From the NCBI RefSeq assembly GCF_000688235.1, contig NZ_JHYO01000020.1, positions 1 to 64,000 of the forward strand: 64,000 nt of DNA, written 5' to 3'. The DNA comes from Terasakiella pusilla DSM 6293. Its GTDB lineage: Bacteria > Pseudomonadota > Alphaproteobacteria > Rhodospirillales > Terasakiellaceae. Below are positions 16,333 to 25,147 of this stretch, in pieces. The notes under the pieces are model-generated. The model did not search any database. It saw only the letters and a program-made list of their open reading frames with translations, and had not been told where the DNA came from. Both the position numbers and the translations under genes were made by a program. Position 1 is the stretch's first letter; each line of letters opens with the position of its first letter.

Positions 16333-17598
16333 TTAGTTTTTATGCTGCCCTCGAATATCGGGCAAGTAGCGCATGAGAGCAACCCCGATCACGAAAAAGA
16401 TCAAGATTGTTGCCATGCCGGCGCGTTGGGATAGAAACAGGTCGGTGACCAACGCAACCACAAACGGTCCCACGAAGGCTGTCGCCTTGCCAGAGAACGC
16501 ATAAAGTCCAAAAAATTCGGTGCGCATATGCGCCGGTGCAATCAAGGTCATATAGGTCCGGCTCGCCGCTTGTGCCGGTCCCATAAACAAGCCGAGGAAC
16601 AGACCTAAAATCAGGAAGTGAGTTTTATCGGTCACCAGCAGGGTCAAAATGCCCAAGACCAATAGACAACACAGCGCGATCATAATCACCCGCTTTGGCC
16701 CCCAACGATCATCCAGCCAGCCAAACAAGGCCGCGCCAATCCCGGCAGTGACATTGATCCCGATCCCGAAAATAATCAGTTCGCTAAACGTCATATTGAA
16801 CGTACCTGCCGCATATATGCCGCCAAAAGCAAACAAGGTGTTCAGCCCGTCAATATAGATCATACGGGTGACCAAAAAGGCGAAGACCGGGCGATGGTCG
16901 CGCCATTGACGCAAGGTTTTACCCAAAACCGCCAAGCCTTCACGCACCGCTTGGCCCATGCCTTTTGTCACAGGTTTATCTGGCACCCATAAAAACAAGG
17001 GCAAGGCAAACAACGCATACCACACCGCCACAAACGGGCCGGAAATACGCAGATGTTCCGCCAGCTCTTTATCCAAGCCAAACAAAGGCGTATCAGTTTG
17101 CACAAACAGGACCAACACAAGGGCCAGACCACACAAGCCGCCAAAATATCCAAGCCCCCACGCCATCCCTGACAAGCGACCTTCCTGCCCCGGCACCGAC
17201 AGATCGGGCAACATGGCATTATAAAACACCATCGCCATTTCAAATCCGAACGTTGCCATCGCCACACAGGCCAAAGCCAGCGCGATTGAACTTTCTTCAG
17301 GGGTGGCAAACCATAACGCAGCCGAGCCCAGAATACACAACAGCGAAAACAGAAAAATCCACGGCTTGCGCGCCCCGCGCCTGTCCGCAATCGCCCCAAA
17401 AACCGGTGCGCACAAAGCAATCATCAAGCCTGCAAAAGACGTTGCATAACCCCACAACGCCGTACCTGTCACCTCGTCTGCCGCAATGCCTTTGGAGAAA
17501 TAGGCGGCAAACACAAAAGTTGTGATCACCGTCGGAAAAGCAGAATTGGCAAAATCAAACAAAGCCCAAGCGGTCTGGCGAAAGAGGGTGGGGGTCAT
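16333..17598 (-). CDS. MFS transporter, UMF1/Atg22-like
   Basis: A 421-residue, 12-helix major facilitator. The N-terminus WALFDFANSAFPTVITTFVFAAYF and ADRRGARKPWIF match the UMF1 family (Atg22-like, PF11700), whose fungal members export amino acids from the vacuole. In bacteria the substrate is unknown; the adjacent DapC-like aminotransferase 13 bases downstream makes amino-acid export plausible but this is inference. It is divergent from the binding-protein gene at 17703. Confidence 0.85.
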   Translation of the reverse strand: MTPTLFRQTAWALFDFANSAFPTVITTFVFAAYFSKGIAADEVTGTALWGYATSFAGLMIALCAPVFGAIADRRGARKPWIFLFSLLCILGSAALWFATPEESSIALALACVAMATFGFEMAMVFYNAMLPDLSVPGQEGRLSGMAWGLGYFGGLCGLALVLVLFVQTDTPLFGLDKELAEHLRISGPFVAVWYALFALPLFLWVPDKPVTKGMGQAVREGLAVLGKTLRQWRDHRPVFAFLVTRMIYIDGLNTLFAFGGIYAAGTFNMTFSELIIFGIGINVTAGIGAALFGWLDDRWGPKRVIMIALCCLLVLGILTLLVTDKTHFLILGLFLGLFMGPAQAASRTYMTLIAPAHMRTEFFGLYAFSGKATAFVGPFVVALVTDLFLSQRAGMATILIFFVIGVALMRYLPDIRGQHKN

Positions 17599-17702
17599 AA
17601 AAACTGCCTTTGCGAAAAAAATGCCAACGTCTCATCCTGTTTGGGGGTGACCACATAAACGTATTGTGCCACTTTAGTGTGAAATGACTTTAAAGGACAA
17701 CC

Positions 17703-18413
17703 GTGCGCGCTTTATTTTTTCTTGTCACCTTTATATTCACCATTTCCCCTTTGCAGGCTGCAGATAAAATCAAAGTGGTGACAACCGAAATCCCTCCTTA
17801 CACGATAGAAATCGGGATGCGCCCCGGCATTATGATCGAGCTGATAAAACTGATCGAAGACCGGATCGGGCACAAGCACGACATCACCTTTTACCCTTGG
17901 GCACGCGCACAAATGCTGGTCCAGTCCAATCCCAACCATATTATTTTCCCCCTAGCACGCAACTCGGAACGTGAAGATAAATATGACTGGGCTCTCAAGG
18001 TCATGCAGGTGGATGCTGTCTTTGTAACCTTAAATGGACAAAAAGTTTCACTCAAAGACGCAAAAAATCTGAACCACATCACCGTGCAACAATCCAGCCC
18101 CTTTGAAACCCTGCTGAAAGAAAAAGGGTTCACAAACGTCATCGCATCTGCGCGCACACCCGATCAACACCTGCGACTGCTGGAAAAGGGGCGTGTTGAT
18201 GCATGGTACACATCAAAGGACCATGCGCAATACACCATGGCTGACACACCGTTTGCCTCAAAAGCCTTGTTCAGCGATCCGGTTAAAAGCGAAGATGTTT
18301 ATATGGCTTTTTCAAAAAAATTCCCGCCTTCTTTGCGTCAAAAATATATTGATATATTCAACGAGCTCAAAGAAGACGGGATGATTGATCACATTCGCAA
18401 ACAATATCGTTAA
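17703..18413 (+). CDS. Periplasmic solute-binding protein (SBP_bac_3 type), orphan
   Basis: A 236-residue secreted protein starting with GTG at 17703 (AAAGGA 5 bases upstream). A signal peptide ends at about LQAAD. The mature part has the family-3 binding protein look (VVTTEIPPYTIEIG, MIELIKLIEDRIG, FPLARNSEREDKYDWA, LLEKGRVDAW). There is no permease or ATPase gene beside it. It converges with mrp, 2 bases away. Related proteins in marine alphaproteobacteria are stand-alone and may be sensors or scavengers; the ligand is unknown. Confidence 0.82.
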   Translation: MRALFFLVTFIFTISPLQAADKIKVVTTEIPPYTIEIGMRPGIMIELIKLIEDRIGHKHDITFYPWARAQMLVQSNPNHIIFPLARNSEREDKYDWALKVMQVDAVFVTLNGQKVSLKDAKNLNHITVQQSSPFETLLKEKGFTNVIASARTPDQHLRLLEKGRVDAWYTSKDHAQYTMADTPFASKALFSDPVKSEDVYMAFSKKFPPSLRQKYIDIFNELKEDGMIDHIRKQYR

Positions 18414-18415
18414 GG

Positions 18416-19528
18416 TCAGTCGAAAACGATCTTCGGCCCTTTACTGGCGCCCAACTGTTCTAGTGCCTTATACCAGACTTTATCGGCAATCGCCTTATAG
18501 GCCTTGGCATGTTCGCTGTCAGGGTCAGAGACAACAATCGGTTGACCGCCATCGGATGTTTCACGGATTTTGATATCCAGCGGAATTTCCCCAAGGAAAT
18601 CAGCACCTTGTGCTTCTGCCGTCTGACGTGCGCCGCCATGACTAAAGATGTCTGTGCGCTCCCCACAATGCGGGCAGGAGAAATAGCTCATATTTTCCAC
18701 GATCCCGAAGACCGGAATTTCCACTTTGCGGAACATATTCAAGCCCTTGCGGGTATCCAGCAAGGCAATATCCTGCGGTGTGGAGACGATCACGGACCCT
18801 GTCAGCGGCACTTTTTGCGCCATGGTCAACTGCACATCCCCTGTGCCCGGTGGCATATCCACAACCAGCACATCCAGCGCGCCCCAGTTCACGTCGCGCA
18901 TCAACTGTTCCAGCGCGCCCATCACCATCGGGCCACGCCAGATCATGGCTGTATCTTCTTCGACCAAAAAGCCGATGGACATACATTTGATACCATGATT
19001 TTCCATCGGTTCTAAAATCTTGCCATCCAAGCTAAACGGCTGTTGCCCGGCAAGACCCAGCATGCGCGGGATGCTGGGACCGTAGATATCCGCATCCAGC
19101 AGACCAACTTTCAAGCCTTTCGCCGCCAAGGCCAAAGCAATGTTAACCGAGGTTGTCGATTTCCCCACACCACCTTTGCCACTGGACACCGCGATAATGG
19201 ATTTCACATCCGGCATCAACGCGCCCTGTTGCTGTGGCTGTGGGCGTCCTTGTTGCGGGGCTTGGGCTGATGCCGGTTTTTCAGCGGTCAGAACAGCGGT
19301 CACACTCAAGACCCCCTCAAGGGCATGAACGGCTTTTTCCGCCGCCGCGCGGATGGGTTCAAAGTCTTTGGCGCGCGCGGGATCCCCAATATCAATGGTA
19401 AAGGCGACATGACCGTCTTTGGTTTGCAGTCCAAGCACCATGCCGGCACTTACGATATCGGTCCCTTTTACCGGGTCGTCGATTCCTTTTAATGTGTCGA
19501 GAACTTTTTGTTCTAATTGGGCGGACAT
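18416..19528 (-). CDS. apbC: Fe-S cluster carrier ATPase Mrp/ApbC
   Basis: A 370-residue Mrp/NBP35-family P-loop NTPase that carries [4Fe-4S] clusters to apo-proteins. Residues 1-90 form a MIP18 (DUF59) domain, followed by a Pro/Gln linker and the ATPase: GKGGVGKST, DADIYGPSIPRM, DMPPGTGDVQLT, and the cluster-binding CPHC motif. The start is set at the ATG at 19528, 9 bases after GGAG. In alphaproteobacteria mrp commonly neighbours hflK-hflC-degP, and it does here, divergently. Confidence 0.95.
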   Translation of the reverse strand: MSAQLEQKVLDTLKGIDDPVKGTDIVSAGMVLGLQTKDGHVAFTIDIGDPARAKDFEPIRAAAEKAVHALEGVLSVTAVLTAEKPASAQAPQQGRPQPQQQGALMPDVKSIIAVSSGKGGVGKSTTSVNIALALAAKGLKVGLLDADIYGPSIPRMLGLAGQQPFSLDGKILEPMENHGIKCMSIGFLVEEDTAMIWRGPMVMGALEQLMRDVNWGALDVLVVDMPPGTGDVQLTMAQKVPLTGSVIVSTPQDIALLDTRKGLNMFRKVEIPVFGIVENMSYFSCPHCGERTDIFSHGGARQTAEAQGADFLGEIPLDIKIRETSDGGQPIVVSDPDSEHAKAYKAIADKVWYKALEQLGASKGPKIVFD

Positions 19529-19680
19529 GCTTGAAAACTCCTTCATGTAGGATAAATATTATCTTTAACTGCGCGTTGCGTTGCAAAAGCTGTTGCTGTC
19601 ATATAAGACTGTATGACGACTTTTGCCAAGTGCAACAATCTATAACCTTTGACTAAAGTTAACATAGGGAAATACCCAAT

Positions 19681-20793
19681 ATGTCATGGAACAATCAGGG
19701 CGGCGGCCCTTGGGGCGGTGGTGGAAACAACCAGGGCCCTTGGGGTCAAGGACCAAAACGACCCAACGGTGGCGGCAATGGCGGCGGTGGACCGACGCCC
19801 CCCGATCTTGAAGAAATGCTGCGCAAAAGCCAGGAAAGCATGAAAAAGTTTCTTCCCGGCGGTATGGGTGGCGGGAAACTCGTCGTTCTCGGTCTGATCG
19901 TCATCCTTGCGATCTGGATTGCGTCGGGCTTCTATCGCGTTAACACCAACCAGCAGGGTGTTCAGCTTCTGTTTGGAAAATATGTCTCTTCCACCAGTCC
20001 GGGCCTGCATTGGAACTTTCCTGCGCCGATCGGTGACGTTCTGACACCCCAAGTCACAAACGTTCGAAAAATCGAAATTGGTGTGGCGGGTCAACGCTCA
20101 CGTGGATCGGATGTAGGTGAAAGCCTGATGCTCACAGGTGACCAGAACATCGCTGACGTTGAATTTGCCGTTCTCTGGAACGTCAAAGACGCGGCAAGCT
20201 TCCTGTTTAATATCCGTGATCCGGAAACCACCGTACGCGCTGCCTCTCAAAGTGCCATGCGCGAAGTTATCGGTCAGATGAGTTTGGAAAAGATCAATAC
20301 AGAAGGCCGGGGTCAGATCGCGCAAGAAGCAGAAGACCTGATCCAGCAAATTCTGGATGATTATCAATCCGGCATCAACATCACCGGTGTCGAACTGGAC
20401 CGTGCCGATCCGCCACAAGCGGTAATCGAAGCCTTTAACGATGTCCAATCTGCCCGTCAGGATAAAGAACGTAAACAAAACGAGGCCGAGGCCTATCGTA
20501 ACAAAATCGTTCCGACCGCACGCGGTGAAGCACAAAAGCTCATTCAGGAAGCCGAAGCCTATAAAGAACGTGTCATCAAAGACGCGGAAGGTGAAGCCAA
20601 CCGCTTCCAGTCTGTCTACGAATCTTATGTCGTCAACAAAGACGTCACCCGTGAGCGTCTCTACTTGGAAACCATGCAAGATGTCCTCAAAGGGTCTGAG
20701 AAAGTCATCATCGACAGCCAACAGGGCAGCAATGGCGTTGTCCCGTACTTACCCTTACCTGAACTTCAAAAACGCAATAAGGGGGCCCAGTAA
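19681..20793 (+). CDS. hflK: FtsH protease modulator HflK
   Basis: A 370-residue SPFH/band-7 membrane protein that with HflC forms the large periplasmic cage around FtsH and modulates its proteolysis. The cytosolic N-terminus (1-50) is Gly/Asn/Pro-rich as in HflK, one membrane helix spans about 67-83 (LVVLGLIVILAIWIASGFY), and the rest is an SPFH domain (NTNQQGVQLLFGKYV, GDQNIADVEFAVLWNVKDA) with a long helical tail (EAEAYRNKIVPTARGEAQKL). It overlaps the hflC start by one base (TAATG), so translation is coupled. Confidence 0.96.
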   Translation: MSWNNQGGGPWGGGGNNQGPWGQGPKRPNGGGNGGGGPTPPDLEEMLRKSQESMKKFLPGGMGGGKLVVLGLIVILAIWIASGFYRVNTNQQGVQLLFGKYVSSTSPGLHWNFPAPIGDVLTPQVTNVRKIEIGVAGQRSRGSDVGESLMLTGDQNIADVEFAVLWNVKDAASFLFNIRDPETTVRAASQSAMREVIGQMSLEKINTEGRGQIAQEAEDLIQQILDDYQSGINITGVELDRADPPQAVIEAFNDVQSARQDKERKQNEAEAYRNKIVPTARGEAQKLIQEAEAYKERVIKDAEGEANRFQSVYESYVVNKDVTRERLYLETMQDVLKGSEKVIIDSQQGSNGVVPYLPLPELQKRNKGAQ

Positions 20794-21659
20794 TGCCTAA
20801 AAAGCTAGTCGCATTTATCATTTTGCTGGTCGGTCTCTTCGGTTTGGTTTCCGGCAGTTTGTTTAAAGTTGCCGAACCCGTCCAAGCAATTGTCTTTCAG
20901 TTTGGTGATCCGCGTCGCGTGATCCAGGAACCGGGCCTGAACTGGAAAATTCCGTTCATTCAGGATGTACAGTATTTCGACAAACGTGTTCTGAATCTTG
21001 ACCCGCAACCGGCAGAACTGCCGCTTGCCGATCAGAAACGTATCATCGTCGATACATATGCCCGTTACAAAATCACAGACCCGTTGAAGTATTTTCAGGC
21101 GGTTCAGGGTTCTGAACGTGCATTCACTGACAGCTTTGGCCGTATTCTGAACCGTTCTGTTCGGGATGCTATTGCGAAAGTTGCCATGGTTGACCTGCTT
21201 TCTGAAAAGCGTGTTTCGGTCATGACTGAAATCACCGAAAGCGTACGCAAAGCGGCTCCGCAATATGGGGTGGAGATTGTAGACGTGCGTATCGGCCGTG
21301 CCGATCTGCCTGCACAAATCTCCAACAACGTGTTTGACCGTATGCGGACAGACCGGGTACAGGTTGCCAACCGCCTGCGTGCGGAAGGCGACGAGATCAA
21401 GCAACGTATTACAGCCGAGGCAGAACGTACCAAGACTGTAATCCTTGCCGAAGCCCGTCGTACCTCCAACATCCTGCGCGGTGAAGGCGATGCCCAGCGA
21501 AACGTCGTGCTGGGGGAAGCTTATGGCAAAGACCCTGAGTTTTTCCGCTTCTACCGTTCAATGGAAGCCTATCGTGAAGCGTTGGGCGAAGGCACCTCTA
21601 TGGTGTTGTCACCGGATAGTGAATTCTTCACGTATTTTGGAACACGTCCTTCCAAATAA
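20793..21659 (+). CDS. hflC: FtsH protease modulator HflC
   Basis: A 288-residue SPFH protein, the partner of HflK. An N-terminal membrane helix (about 4-23) is followed by the SPFH domain (VQAIVFQFGDPRRVIQEPGLNWKIPF split by strand breaks) and a charged helical region (RLRAEGDEIKQRITAEAERT). The VFQFGDP and YARYKITDPL motifs are typical of HflC. It ends 17 bases before a strong terminator, which separates it from the DUF2065 gene. Confidence 0.96.
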   Translation: MPKKLVAFIILLVGLFGLVSGSLFKVAEPVQAIVFQFGDPRRVIQEPGLNWKIPFIQDVQYFDKRVLNLDPQPAELPLADQKRIIVDTYARYKITDPLKYFQAVQGSERAFTDSFGRILNRSVRDAIAKVAMVDLLSEKRVSVMTEITESVRKAAPQYGVEIVDVRIGRADLPAQISNNVFDRMRTDRVQVANRLRAEGDEIKQRITAEAERTKTVILAEARRTSNILRGEGDAQRNVVLGEAYGKDPEFFRFYRSMEAYREALGEGTSMVLSPDSEFFTYFGTRPSK

Positions 21660-21676
21660 CGGCTGATCAAGCTATT

Positions 21677-21719
21677 GAAACCCCGTGTACGCAACACCGT
21701 CACGGGGTTTCTTTTTTTT
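21677..21719 (+). terminator. Terminator after hflC
   Basis: A perfect 11-bp stem GAAACCCCGTG / CACGGGGTTTC with a 13-base loop, followed by eight T. It ends the hflK-hflC transcript; the DUF2065 gene begins 15 bases beyond. Confidence 0.92.
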
Positions 21720-21733
21720 CAACAGGAAATTTT

Positions 21734-21919
21734 ATGTCAGACTTTTTTGTAGCGATCGGGCTGGCGCTCGCCCTTGAAGGCATTCTCTATGCCTTATTTC
21801 CCGAAGGAATGAAAAAAATCATCATGCAGGTTCTCACGATGCCAGCATCGGCCGTGCGCACAACCGGTGTTACACTTGCCCTGATCGGTGTCGTTATTAT
21901 CTGGTTAATTCGAGGATAA
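21734..21919 (+). CDS. DUF2065 small membrane protein
   Basis: A 61-residue protein with two hydrophobic helices (DFFVAIGLALALEGILYALF and TGVTLALIGVVIIWLI) separated by a short amphipathic stretch. This matches DUF2065 (YjeT family), which is regularly encoded beside hflK-hflC in proteobacteria. An AGGAAA ribosome binding site is present. Function is unknown; position suggests a role with the HflKC-FtsH complex. Confidence 0.88.
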   Translation: MSDFFVAIGLALALEGILYALFPEGMKKIIMQVLTMPASAVRTTGVTLALIGVVIIWLIRG

Positions 21920-21937
21920 TAATATACTCTTCTATAG

Positions 21938-22660
21938 ATGATGAAATACTGGTCAAAATGGCTCCTTCTTTTTGCTCTCGTCACCTTTCCCACCACGGGA
22001 ATGGCGAAAAGTTATGCGTTGGCTGCAATTGAAGACAACCCCTATCAAAAAGCCATCGGGCACCTGCTGCGCGATGCCTTTTCAGAAATGGGGCATACAC
22101 TGATCGTGACCTACCTGCCGGGCAAACGCGCGCTCGTTATGTCCAATGCCGGATACCTTGACGGTGAAGTCGCCCGGGTTGCGACCACCAGCAACAGCTA
22201 CCCTAACCTTATCAAGGTTCCCGTTGCGATCGGGCAGTTCAAAGCAACCGCTATCACCTATCAAGCCCCCGACGTTTACGAAAATTTTGAACAATTCAAA
22301 CCCTATCGCTTAGGGATTTTGCGCGGCGTCATCTGGTCAGAAAAATGGACCTACAACTATAGCCATATCTATGCCAACAACTACAACGAAATGATCCGTA
22401 TGCTAAAGGTCAACCGCTTTGCCTACGCCTTTGGTGATCATGCGATCTTTACTCAGATCAAAAAAACGACAAACGACACTTTCAAGATTCTGGAACCGCC
22501 AATTTTCCAATACAACCTTTACCCCTTTATCCATAAGTCCCACGCGGCACTTATTCCCGATTTGGTCAACGCTCTCAAGCAGATCGATATGACAGAAGGA
22601 CTGGACACGCGATTGCAGCGATATTTCCACAGCGAACTGCAACACTATCTTAAAAATTGA
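21938..22660 (+). CDS. Periplasmic solute-binding-like protein, orphan
   Basis: A 240-residue secreted protein with a signal peptide (MMKYWSKWLLLFALVTFPTTGMA). The mature part has a divergent family-3 binding-protein pattern: ALAAIEDNPYQKAIGHLLRDAFSEMG, YRLGILRGVIWSE, and a C-terminal hinge-like YFHSELQHYL. No transport partners are nearby. It sits between the DUF2065 gene and degP, interrupting an order that is usually compact. Start could be the first or second ATG. The ligand is unknown. Confidence 0.7.
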   Translation: MMKYWSKWLLLFALVTFPTTGMAKSYALAAIEDNPYQKAIGHLLRDAFSEMGHTLIVTYLPGKRALVMSNAGYLDGEVARVATTSNSYPNLIKVPVAIGQFKATAITYQAPDVYENFEQFKPYRLGILRGVIWSEKWTYNYSHIYANNYNEMIRMLKVNRFAYAFGDHAIFTQIKKTTNDTFKILEPPIFQYNLYPFIHKSHAALIPDLVNALKQIDMTEGLDTRLQRYFHSELQHYLKN

Positions 22661-22672
22661 AACAAACTGTTA

Positions 22673-22700
22673 CAAAATTGCCTTAGCCAAGCCAATTTTG
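22673..22700 (+). terminator. Weak terminator-like hairpin after the binding-protein gene
   Basis: CAAAATTG pairs with CAATTTTG across a 12-base loop, 13 bases after the stop codon at 22660. The stem is AT-rich and only a short mixed tail follows, so termination is probably partial. Confidence 0.35.
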
Positions 22701-22797
22701 CACTTCATGCTGTCCACAATGACGCAATACTTGCGATTTTTCTCCTACAAGATACATTGGTTCCAATGTTTTGAAGCAAAGAGGCGAGTTGACAAAA

Positions 22798-24288
22798 ATG
22801 AACAACATCAGAAACAACCGACAACGGCCTGCACAAGCCCAAGCCCAGGCAATAAATCTAAAACTCTGGATTATTGCGACCTTGAGCGCCTTTGGTCTAT
22901 TGATCACCATTCTCGCACAAGCGAACGCGCGCCCTGCGCCGGAAAGTTTTGCCGATCTTGCAGAAAAACTTCTGCCCGCGGTCGTCAATATTTCCACCAC
23001 ACAAACGGTCACCGCCCATGGGCAAATGCCCCAAGGCGTGCCTGATTTTTTCCGTGAGTTCTTTGAACGGCGCGGCGGACAAATGCCAGAACCACAACAA
23101 CGCCAAGCAACTTCGCTTGGCTCCGGTTTCTTTATTGATGCAGACAAAGGGCTGGTTGTCACCAACAACCACGTCATTCAAGATGCGGAAGAAATCAAAG
23201 TTATTCTTCAAGACAACACAGCGCTGGACGCAGAACTTTTGGGCCGTGACCCCAAAACCGATATCGCGTTGCTGAAGGTCGAAATCCCCAAAGGTGTCAA
23301 AGTCAAAGACGTGCCGCTGGGTGATTCTGACAAGATGCGCGTAGGTGACTGGGTCGTGGCCATCGGCAACCCGTTTGGTCTCGGCGGCACCGTCACTGCC
23401 GGGATTGTGTCTGCGCGTGGTCGTAACATTCAAGCTGGCCCGTATGATGACTTTATTCAGACAGATGCCTCCATCAACAAGGGCAACTCCGGTGGCCCTC
23501 TGTTTAATCTGGAAGGTGAAGTGATCGGGATCAACACGGCCATTTATTCCCCAAGCGGTGGCTCTGTCGGGATCGGCTTTTCCGTACCGACAAACATTGC
23601 CAAAACCGTTATTGACGACCTGAGCGAATATGGTCGCACCCGTCGCGGCTGGTTGGGTGTACGTATCCAGACCGTCTCAGACGAGATTGCCGAAAACCTC
23701 GGCCTTGATGAAGCCAAAGGTGCGTTGGTCACCAGCGTGGCAGAAGATGGCCCGGCTGAAGATGCAGGCATCGAAAAAGGCGACGTTGTCATCACGTTTA
23801 ACGGCAAAGACGTCACTGAAATGCGCAAACTGCCGCGTATCGTTGCGGAAACCGAAGTTAACAAGTCTGTCCCGGTTGAAGTCTGGCGCAAAGGCAAAGT
23901 CAAAAAGCTGACCGTTAAAGTCGGGGAACTGGAAGTGGCCGAGAAAAACGGCACAGTAACAGCCTCCAAAGTACAAAACGGCAATTCCACCATCAAAGAA
24001 CTGGGCATGTCCCTCGGTAGCCTCACCGATCCGTTACGCGCCCAGCACAACATCCCGGAAGAAGCCAAAGGCGTAATCATTCTGGATGTGGTCAATGATG
24101 GCCCAGCCGCCCAAAAAGGCATCCGTGTCGGTGAACTGATCGTCGAAGTCGGTCAGAAAGAAGTCACCAGCCCGGACGAAATCCGCGAAGCGGTCAAGGA
24201 AGCGGTTAAAACCAAGCAGAAATCCCTGCTTCTCTTAATCGACGGGGAAGATGGTCTACGCTTCGTAGCGGTCAAACTGACTGAGTAA
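22798..24288 (+). CDS. degP: Do-family periplasmic serine protease DegP/HtrA
   Basis: A 496-residue Do-type protease and chaperone of the periplasm. The N-terminal 45 residues hold a hydrophobic helix (signal or anchor). The trypsin-like domain has the triad H125 (VVTNNHVIQDA), D155 (DPKTDIALLK) and S231 (NKGNSGGPL). Two PDZ domains follow, the first from about GWLGVRIQTVS and the second near the C-terminus (VVNDGPAAQKGIRVGELIVEV). The start is the ATG at 22798; a TTG 27 bases upstream is in frame but without a better ribosome site. Neighbouring hflKC and mrp agree with envelope quality control. Confidence 0.96.
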   Translation: MNNIRNNRQRPAQAQAQAINLKLWIIATLSAFGLLITILAQANARPAPESFADLAEKLLPAVVNISTTQTVTAHGQMPQGVPDFFREFFERRGGQMPEPQQRQATSLGSGFFIDADKGLVVTNNHVIQDAEEIKVILQDNTALDAELLGRDPKTDIALLKVEIPKGVKVKDVPLGDSDKMRVGDWVVAIGNPFGLGGTVTAGIVSARGRNIQAGPYDDFIQTDASINKGNSGGPLFNLEGEVIGINTAIYSPSGGSVGIGFSVPTNIAKTVIDDLSEYGRTRRGWLGVRIQTVSDEIAENLGLDEAKGALVTSVAEDGPAEDAGIEKGDVVITFNGKDVTEMRKLPRIVAETEVNKSVPVEVWRKGKVKKLTVKVGELEVAEKNGTVTASKVQNGNSTIKELGMSLGSLTDPLRAQHNIPEEAKGVIILDVVNDGPAAQKGIRVGELIVEVGQKEVTSPDEIREAVKEAVKTKQKSLLLLIDGEDGLRFVAVKLTE

Positions 24289-24306
24289 TCCATGCTTTAA
24301 AACAAC

Positions 24307-24340
24307 AAAAGGGGAGGGGCTTCGGCCTCTCCCTTTTTTT
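24307..24340 (+). terminator. Terminator after degP
   Basis: A GC-rich stem GGGAGGGGC / GCCTCTCCC closed by a UUCG tetraloop and followed by seven T, 18 bases after the degP stop codon. Confidence 0.93.
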
Positions 24341-24356
24341 ATGTGTGGGGCTGTTT

Positions 24357-24977
24357 TTAGGCGGGTTGCCACAATCCATGGACGGATTGTGCATAGATCA
24401 AACGATAGGTTTTGCGAAAATGCCAATCGGTCTTGATCACATTGCTGGCGTTATCCAAAATCACAACGCCATTTTCCGGTGTTTTTACAGCAAGGCAGGC
24501 ATGGGCCTGATGGCTATAGATATGTTTCACGCCAATAAGAAACATATCGTCTGGTGCAACCGCCAGATCCGTCAGGCAGGCAAATTTGCTCAGGGCGAAG
24601 TCTTCACAATCTCCGCCTTTTTGTCGAAACAGAACCGGATCAGCCCACAGGTCTTCCCGCCCATAAACCGACTGATCACTGGCATAAGGAATGCGGTTCA
24701 CCGCGCGATTGACCTCTTCCAGCTTCTGCGTCATCGGCAGCCTGTCTAAAGCGGGCAGGGCAAACAGATCGTGGGTTTGGGCCTTAACCAGTTTTTGCAA
24801 AAAGGCCGCGCGCTCAATCCCCCAAGGGCTGGACGACTGTAAGGTCAAGCGCCTTCCCAGCAAAAAAGTCGCCGCGTTGGTGCGCGAAAAAGCAGGCACA
24901 GACGACAGAGCAAACAGACCACACGTGCCTGCGCCCACACATTTCTGTAAGAAATTTCGCCTGTTTATCGGGTTCAT
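24357..24977 (-). CDS. Bacterial transglutaminase-like cysteine peptidase (BTLCP), Tat-exported
   Basis: A 206-residue protein of PF06035. The catalytic triad is visible: C124 in GGDCEDFALSKF, H159 in SHQAHACLAV and D175 in VVILDNASN. The N-terminus INRRNFLQKCVGAG resembles a twin-arginine signal, so it should be exported folded to the periplasm. The best known member, LapG, cleaves a giant surface adhesin under control of the c-di-GMP receptor LapD; neither LapD nor an adhesin is in the window, so that role is only a possibility. It converges with degP, separated by a terminator. Confidence 0.87.
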   Translation of the reverse strand: MNPINRRNFLQKCVGAGTCGLFALSSVPAFSRTNAATFLLGRRLTLQSSSPWGIERAAFLQKLVKAQTHDLFALPALDRLPMTQKLEEVNRAVNRIPYASDQSVYGREDLWADPVLFRQKGGDCEDFALSKFACLTDLAVAPDDMFLIGVKHIYSHQAHACLAVKTPENGVVILDNASNVIKTDWHFRKTYRLIYAQSVHGLWQPA

Positions 24978-25056
24978 CCACGCCCTTCCTTAAAAGCAAC
25001 TGCTGATACTGTAGCAATCTTTTTCAAGATTCACAAACTTCGAAAGATTATAAGGT

Positions 25057-25085
25057 GCAATTGGTTTCCAAAGAAACCTTATTGC
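25057..25085 (+). promoter_or_regulatory. Hairpin in the leader of the TrpB-like gene
   Basis: A 29-base interrupted palindrome: GCAAT and GGTTTC pair with GAAACC and ATTGC around a CAAA loop, with a small internal asymmetry. It lies 62 bases before the start codon at 25148. There is no T-run after it, so it is more likely an operator or an RNA stability/regulatory hairpin than a terminator. Confidence 0.4.
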
Positions 25086-25147
25086 TCGTCTCCAGAACAA
25101 TTGCTATGGTCTGTGCGGTATTTTTACACTGGGGAAGGGACCATCAC

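Noticed and set aside
24357-24977. Complete LapD-LapG adhesin-release system
   Set aside because: Only the BTLCP protease is present; no LapD-like receptor, no large repeat adhesin and no type I secretion genes are in the window.
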